The translations under genes were made by a program, and so were the position numbers. A stretch of 10,497 nucleotides of DNA, taken from contig URVS01000036.1 of the NCBI GenBank assembly GCA_900551385.1, forward strand, positions 1 to 10,497, given 5' to 3'. The DNA is from an uncultured Mollicutes bacterium. Its GTDB lineage: Bacteria > Bacillota_I > Bacilli_A > RFN20 > CAG-449. Shown in pieces: positions 7,204 to 10,497 of the stretch; the stretch's first letter is position 1; each line of letters starts with the position of its first letter. The notes under the pieces were generated by a model. It was given only the letters and a program-made list of their open reading frames with translations, made no database searches and had not been told where the DNA came from.

Positions 7204-7215
7204 ATAAACATTTAT

Positions 7216-7221
7216 TATAAT
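7216..7221 (+). promoter_or_regulatory. -10 box in front of the structured leader RNA
   Basis: A perfect TATAAT at 7216-7221 would place transcription start near 7228-7230, right at the first base-paired position (7231) of the structured RNA. The -35 region is poor (T-rich), so confidence is moderate. Confidence 0.4.
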
Positions 7222-7230
7222 GATAATGAA

Positions 7231-7362
7231 CCAATGGTTAACCATTGAGGCGAAATTTTCGACCTCGCAAAAACTCTTACAGCTAGACTGTTTATTAGAG
7301 ATCCATTGGCTCACCTTTATAAAATACTAGCTAAGAGATTATTGATGACTCTTAGCTTTTTT
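7231..7362 (+). ncRNA. Structured leader-like RNA with mutually exclusive terminator and antiterminator
   Basis: CCAATGG (7231-7237) pairs perfectly with CCATTGG (7303-7309) and encloses two hairpins. The first is GAGG (7247-7250) with CCTC (7263-7266), holding an inner CGAAA/TTTCG. The second is CTCT (7274-7277) with AGAG (7297-7300), holding inner ACAG/CTGT. A terminator hairpin follows at 7329-7362. The segment CTCTTACAGCTAG (7274-7286) can instead pair with CTAGCTAAGAG (7327-7337), an 11-bp helix with a 2-nt bulge, and this takes the first arm of the terminator. That is the layout of a transcription-attenuating riboswitch or other cis-regulatory leader. I do not recognise a known class (no purine, TPP, FMN, SAM, T-box or preQ1 signature fits). 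The alternative is a small independent RNA. The gene it would control is not next to it: an IS110 element follows. Confidence 0.5.
7329..7362 (+). terminator. Strong rho-independent terminator of the structured RNA
   Basis: Perfect 9-bp arms AGCTAAGAG (7329-7337) and CTCTTAGCT (7349-7357) with an 11-nt loop are followed by a T run to 7362. It ends the leader-like RNA and also shields the IS110 element from upstream transcription. Confidence 0.85.
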
Positions 7363-7363
7363 G

Positions 7364-7496
7364 TTACTTAGGCATAAGTAATGAAAGGTTTTAGAAATAA
7401 GGACGTGGGGCTTTTTGAGAACACTTATGCATCTCGTAATATAAAATGTCCAACTTCTATTTTAGTTTTAGAACTTGTTTTATCTAATTGTTGAAG
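7364..7496 (+). ncRNA. Candidate IS110 bridge RNA
   Basis: Three structural units follow each other before the transposase. (1) A perfect hairpin TTACTTA-GGCA-TAAGTAA at 7364-7381. (2) Stem GGACGT (7401-7406) with ATGTCC (7446-7451, one G-U pair), then an internal loop, then inner stem GAGA (7417-7420) with TCTC (7432-7435). (3) A second domain bounded by CAAC (7451-7454) with GTTG (7490-7493), or CTTC (7454-7457) with GAAG (7493-7496), holding a small AGTT/AACT hairpin. A 5' hairpin followed by two looped domains matches the described IS110 (IS621-type) bridge RNA with its target-binding and donor-binding loops. The stems are short, and the guide sequences could not be matched with certainty to the element's ends. 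Confidence 0.45.
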
Positions 7497-7584
7497 AAAA
7501 ATCTATCACGTATCAAACACGAAAGTAAGTAGGAAATTAAAAGAAGAAGAAAACTGTATTTCATCAAAGAAAGGAAGCAAAAAA

Positions 7585-8772
7585 ATGAAAAGACCATGTA
7601 TTGCTTTAGATGTTTCTAAAGGATCATCTCATTATCAAGGATGGATTAATGAAGATAAGAAATGTGGTAATCCTAAAAAGATTGAACATAATCAAGAAGG
7701 ATTCCAAGAAATTATTACTAAAGCAAAAGAACTAGAAGGAATAACAAATGAAAAAACAATAATTGTATTTGAAGCTACAGGAGTTTATCATCGAACTCTC
7801 CAATGCTTCTTGGATGAAAATGATATGGAATATATTATTGTTTCTCCATTAGCAAGTGCTAAAGTTAGAAAGAGTAATATTAGATCAACAAAAACAGACA
7901 AGAAGGATTGTAAAAATATTGCTAAAGTTTATTTTGAAAAGGATTTCAAAATTCATAGTAAAAGTGATGAAATCTACGATAAAATGCTAGATTTGAACCG
8001 ATATTATCAATATTTAACAACTCAATTAAAGAAAATAAAAGTTCAATTTAGACTAATTTTAGATATTGTATTTCCTAATATTGATAAATTATGGAGTAGA
8101 CTCTATAGTGATGTTCCAATGGCTTTATTAAAGAAATATAGTCATCCTAATCAATTGAAAAACAAAAATCCAGAGACACTTGCTAAATATCTAATGAAAG
8201 AAACTTGTCATCATTATAATGAAGCAATAAAAGAGGTAAATAAAATAATTGAGTATTGTAAGACTTGTTATTCAGGATGTTCAAAAGAAAGTATTAATTG
8301 CCAAGTACTTAAAGATTTAATTTTACAATTGAATGAGAAAATTCAAGAGCAAGATAATTGCTTAAATCAAATTATAGACTTAGCAAAAGACTTACCAAAT
8401 TATGAATTGTTATTATCAATTCCTGGTATATCTAATAATCTTGCATCACGTATTCTTGCTGAATTAGGTGACATAAATAGATTCTCTAGAATAAGACAAA
8501 TAACTGCTTATGCTGGATTAGATCCTCATATAAATCAATCAGGTGGAAATGATGGATTACATTTAAAAATAACAAAAAAAGGAAATAAGAATCTTAGATG
8601 TTTATTGTATTTAGCCATCCAAAATACATTACAACAAGAAAATAAAGTAAGTGAATTCTACCATAAAAAAATCGCAGCTGGTATGAATCCAAAAGCTGCG
8701 AAGATTGCATGTATGAATAAATTACTTCGAATAATTTATTCTATGTGTAATAATGGTTGTGCTTACCAATAA
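7585..8772 (+). CDS. IS110-family transposase (RNA-guided recombinase type)
   Basis: The protein has 395 aa, full length for the family. The N-terminal RuvC-like DEDD domain shows Asp9 in IALDVSKGSSH, Glu63 in VFEATGVYH, and Asp105/Asp108 in RSTKTDKKDCK. A coiled, charged middle region (about 130-265) leads to the C-terminal transposase domain: LLLSIPGISNNLASRILAEL (about 276-295), FSRIRQITAYAGLDP and NQSGG with the likely catalytic Ser319. KITKKGNKNLRCLL and a final NPKAAKIACMNKLLRIIY helix complete the family pattern. AAGGAAG sits 7 nt before ATG 7585. No catalytic residue is missing, so the enzyme looks active. IS110 enzymes recombine donor and target DNA under guidance of an RNA from the element's own non-coding end. 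Confidence 0.95.
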   Translation: MKRPCIALDVSKGSSHYQGWINEDKKCGNPKKIEHNQEGFQEIITKAKELEGITNEKTIIVFEATGVYHRTLQCFLDENDMEYIIVSPLASAKVRKSNIRSTKTDKKDCKNIAKVYFEKDFKIHSKSDEIYDKMLDLNRYYQYLTTQLKKIKVQFRLILDIVFPNIDKLWSRLYSDVPMALLKKYSHPNQLKNKNPETLAKYLMKETCHHYNEAIKEVNKIIEYCKTCYSGCSKESINCQVLKDLILQLNEKIQEQDNCLNQIIDLAKDLPNYELLLSIPGISNNLASRILAELGDINRFSRIRQITAYAGLDPHINQSGGNDGLHLKITKKGNKNLRCLLYLAIQNTLQQENKVSEFYHKKIAAGMNPKAAKIACMNKLLRIIYSMCNNGCAYQ

Positions 8773-8800
8773 CCATTTATAGTATAACCTAAATTTTCAA

Positions 8801-8826
8801 AAAATCGAGTATTTCTCGATATTTTT
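8801..8826 (+). terminator. Rho-independent terminator behind the IS110 transposase
   Basis: ATCGAG (8804-8809), a TATTT loop and CTCGAT (8815-8820) are flanked by an A run before and A-TTTTT after, about 30 nt past the transposase stop. With A and T runs on both sides it could work in both directions. Confidence 0.75.
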
Positions 8827-9136
8827 GTCGTGTATTTTTATTAAGTAAAAATAAATTAAAATAATGCTTGTTTTTTCTTATCTAATTTATATAGCAACTT
8901 TTTTAGATACAAATTACAGAATTTAAGTGGAAAATTAATGAAATTATTTAAAACTTATCTAAAAAACTTTATAAATTAATAAAATATTAATGTGTTAAAT
9001 TAATTAATATAAATAATAAAGAAATAATTAACTTAAAGAACTTTTAAAAATAAAATTAATACTAAAGTATTAAAAAAAATACTAATTGAAAAACAAAAAA
9101 ATTCCCTTTATTATTTTCTTAAAGGGAGTTTTAAGC
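8827..9136. other. AT-rich intergenic region without a recognisable gene
   Basis: About 310 bp of almost pure A/T lie between the IS110 terminator and the response regulator. They contain no frame with a credible start. The region may hold the true right end of the IS (before about 8890) and the promoter of the two-component operon. Many TATAAA-like strings occur, so no single promoter can be chosen. A GTGTTAAATTAA near 8992 loosely resembles the repeats in front of the kinase operon. Confidence 0.6.
9103..9127 (+). promoter_or_regulatory. Hairpin covering the ribosome binding site of the response regulator
   Basis: TCCCTTT (9103-9109) pairs perfectly with AAAGGGA (9121-9127) across an 11-nt loop. 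The second arm is the Shine-Dalgarno of the gene starting at 9137, so the folded RNA would hide it. It stands out because G/C runs are rare in this stretch. A weak terminator (followed only by GTTTT) is the alternative. Confidence 0.45.
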
Positions 9137-9844
9137 ATGATTAGAATTGCAATTGTAGAAGATGAGAAGAACTCTAGTGATTTATTAGTTAATTATTTAG
9201 AAAAATATTCTAATGATAAGAATATTAGATTTGATGTTAAAACATTTTTTTCATGCAATCAAATATTAAATAATTATAGTAATAATTTTGATATTATTTT
9301 TATGGATATTGAATTACCTGATGGTAATGGCTTAGAAACAATTAGAAAAATAAGAGAAGTTGATAAAAATGTAATTGTTATTTTTGTCACTAATATGGCT
9401 CAATATGCTGTTAAAGGATATGAAGTTAGAGCGTTTGATTTTATTGTTAAACCAGTTACAAGTTATAATTTTTATATAAAATTAGATAATATATTAAATT
9501 TATTTGAGCAAAAGAAAGATGATGAAATTTGGATATCAAATAAAGATGGAAAAATGAAATTAAATATTTCATCTATTTATTATATTGAAGTTATTCAACA
9601 TATGTGTATTTATCATACAAAAGATGGAAATTATAAAGCAACTGGCTCATTAAATAATATTGAAAAGACTCTAAGTAAATATAATTTTTCTTTATGTAAT
9701 AGATGTTATTTAGTTAATTTAAGATATGTCACTAGTGTAAAAAAAGGATTTGTTTTAATTAATAATGAAGAATTAATAATATCAAGAGCAAAACAAGCTT
9801 CTTTTATGAAAGATTTAAATGATTTTTTAGCAGAAGGTGATTAA
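9137..9844 (+). CDS. LytTR-family response regulator (AgrA/ComE/VirR type)
   Basis: The protein has 235 aa from ATG 9137, chosen because AAAGGGAG lies 8 nt upstream and the protein then begins directly with the receiver fold (MIRIAIVEDE). The longer frame from 9086 has no ribosome binding site. Receiver residues are present: Glu9/Asp10 in IVEDEK, phosphoacceptor Asp57 in IIFMDIELPDGNG, Thr85 in IFVTN and Lys105 in FDFIVKP. The C-terminal LytTR DNA-binding domain runs from about 130 to 230, with the typical IYYIEVIQHMCIYHT strand region and the SLCNRCYLVNLRYV motif. It lies 4 nt before a membrane protein that looks like its sensor kinase. Such pairs often respond to secreted peptides and control bacteriocin or other peptide loci, which fits the cassette at the left of the window, though that link is an inference. 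Confidence 0.93.
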   Translation: MIRIAIVEDEKNSSDLLVNYLEKYSNDKNIRFDVKTFFSCNQILNNYSNNFDIIFMDIELPDGNGLETIRKIREVDKNVIVIFVTNMAQYAVKGYEVRAFDFIVKPVTSYNFYIKLDNILNLFEQKKDDEIWISNKDGKMKLNISSIYYIEVIQHMCIYHTKDGNYKATGSLNNIEKTLSKYNFSLCNRCYLVNLRYVTSVKKGFVLINNEELIISRAKQASFMKDLNDFLAEGD

Positions 9845-9848
9845 TTTT

Positions 9849-10497
9849 ATGTATTTTACAGCACTTTATTTTTATAAAAATTTATTTATTATTGAATTAT
9901 TAATTGCAGAATTTTTATTTTGTTTTTATTTAAAAAAGAAAAATGCATTTATTTTGCGCTTTGGTCTTATTTCTTGTATTTGTTTGATTGTTTCTTTTGC
10001 TATACCAATTTTTTATAATAATTCTATTAGTTCATCTATTTTATTTTTATCTTTATTTTTAATGACTTTACCTCTTTTAAAATTTTGTTATGATGAACCA
10101 TTTATAAATGTTTTCTTTTGTTCTATTGCAGCTTATACCACTCAACATTTAGCGTATTCAATAAGTAATTTATTAACATCTTTTATTAAATGGGGTGAAT
10201 CACCTATGGTGAATATATATTATAATTCAACTTCATCATTACAATTAGATGGTTATTTTTTTGCTTGGTTAAGTCTTTATTTTATTTGCTATATTGGTGT
10301 ATATGCTGGAACATTTTTTTTATGTGCTAAAAAGATAAATTATGGTGGCAATATGAAAATTAAGAATTTAACATTATTGTTACTTATTGGCTGTGCATTA
10401 ATAATTAATATTATTTTAAATACAATTTCTATTTATAATCAAAATAATGCTTTAACTAACATGGTTGAAAGTGTTTATAATATTGTAAGTTGTATTT
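9849..10497 (+). CDS. Membrane sensor region of a probable histidine kinase (GHKL/AgrC type), 3' end beyond window
   Basis: A frame of 216 codons opens at ATG 9849, with AAGGTGA lying in the end of the regulator gene, and runs to the right edge without a stop. The visible part is almost wholly membrane-embedded. Hydrophobic segments lie at about 10-28, 35-54, 60-78, 85-106, 137-161 and 172-193, separated by short polar loops such as KKKNAF, KWGESPMVN and KKINYGGNMKIKN, with another beginning at the edge. Multi-helix sensors directly downstream of a LytTR regulator are usually GHKL-ATPase histidine kinases of the peptide-sensing type. The kinase domain itself is outside the window, so the assignment rests on topology and position. 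Confidence 0.7.
   Translation, partial: MYFTALYFYKNLFIIELLIAEFLFCFYLKKKNAFILRFGLISCICLIVSFAIPIFYNNSISSSILFLSLFLMTLPLLKFCYDEPFINVFFCSIAAYTTQHLAYSISNLLTSFIKWGESPMVNIYYNSTSSLQLDGYFFAWLSLYFICYIGVYAGTFFLCAKKINYGGNMKIKNLTLLLLIGCALIINIILNTISIYNQNNALTNMVESVYNIVSCI

Larger units (their letters stand above)
7363..8826 (+). mobile_element. IS110-family insertion sequence (ends approximate)
   Basis: The element is defined by its IS110-type transposase and the long non-coding stretch before it, which is where IS110-group elements carry their bridge RNA. IS110 elements have no clear inverted repeats and make no target duplication, so the ends cannot be fixed by eye. The left end is placed just after the terminator T-run at 7357-7362, where the neighbouring structured RNA finishes. 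The right end is placed at the terminator behind the transposase but may extend to about 8890. Confidence 0.7.

Noticed and set aside
7126..7314. 62-codon minus-strand frame with a hydrophobic middle, reminiscent of a type I toxin peptide
   Set aside because: It starts with GTG without a clear ribosome binding site, and runs antisense through a terminator, the structured RNA and a decayed gene. No known toxin pattern is seen.
7297..7335. Resemblance of AGAG...CACCTTTATAAAATACTAG to a preQ1-I riboswitch with its A-rich tail
   Set aside because: The required first stem does not form with Watson-Crick pairs, the loop is wrong, and no queuosine-pathway gene is nearby.
9086..9136. N-terminal extension of the response regulator
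   Set aside because: It would be encoded across the hairpin and ribosome binding site. The receiver fold begins at ATG 9137.

Overview
The window is very AT-rich, uses the standard genetic code (TGA is a stop, and Trp is TGG) and has Firmicutes-style Shine-Dalgarno sequences. Together with a LytTR/GHKL-type two-component pair and an IS110 element, this suggests a low-GC gut Firmicute, possibly of the Erysipelotrichia/Coprobacillaceae type. That placement is an inference from style, not from a marker gene.

Left part (1-4091, minus strand). Five tightly coupled genes read right to left: an HPr-kinase-like protein, a PqqD-like recognition protein, a small S24/S26 (signal-peptidase-like) peptidase, an ABC exporter half-transporter, and a PF14907-type nucleotidyltransferase that runs off the left edge. 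Neighbouring genes overlap or lie 5 nt apart. The set resembles the tailoring and export genes of phosphorylated lasso-type RiPP clusters (kinase, recognition element, exporter, nucleotidyltransferase), but no precursor peptide, cyclase or transglutaminase-type leader peptidase is visible here. The kinase/PqqD/nucleotidyltransferase trio also occurs in some polysaccharide loci, so the product is not settled.

Middle (4092-8890). This is a patchwork of transferred and decaying DNA. It holds a serine recombinase remnant (minus), a very small XRE-type HTH gene or fragment (plus), an AraC-family regulator broken by a single-base frameshift (minus), a divergent and apparently intact MFS transporter (plus), a short decayed stretch that may be a DUF1349-like gene, a structured RNA with a terminator and a competing antiterminator (7231-7362), and an IS110-family element whose upstream non-coding region folds like a bridge RNA.

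Right part (9137-10497, plus strand). A LytTR-type response regulator is followed 4 nt later by the membrane sensor domain of its likely histidine kinase, cut by the right edge. A hairpin covers the regulator's ribosome binding site.

Reading it together: the maturation/export cassette and the two-component system point away from each other, with mobile debris between them. They may once have formed a divergently arranged, signal-regulated peptide locus that was later split. The MFS/AraC pair looks like a separate sugar- or metabolite-uptake module that was brought in and has lost its regulator.
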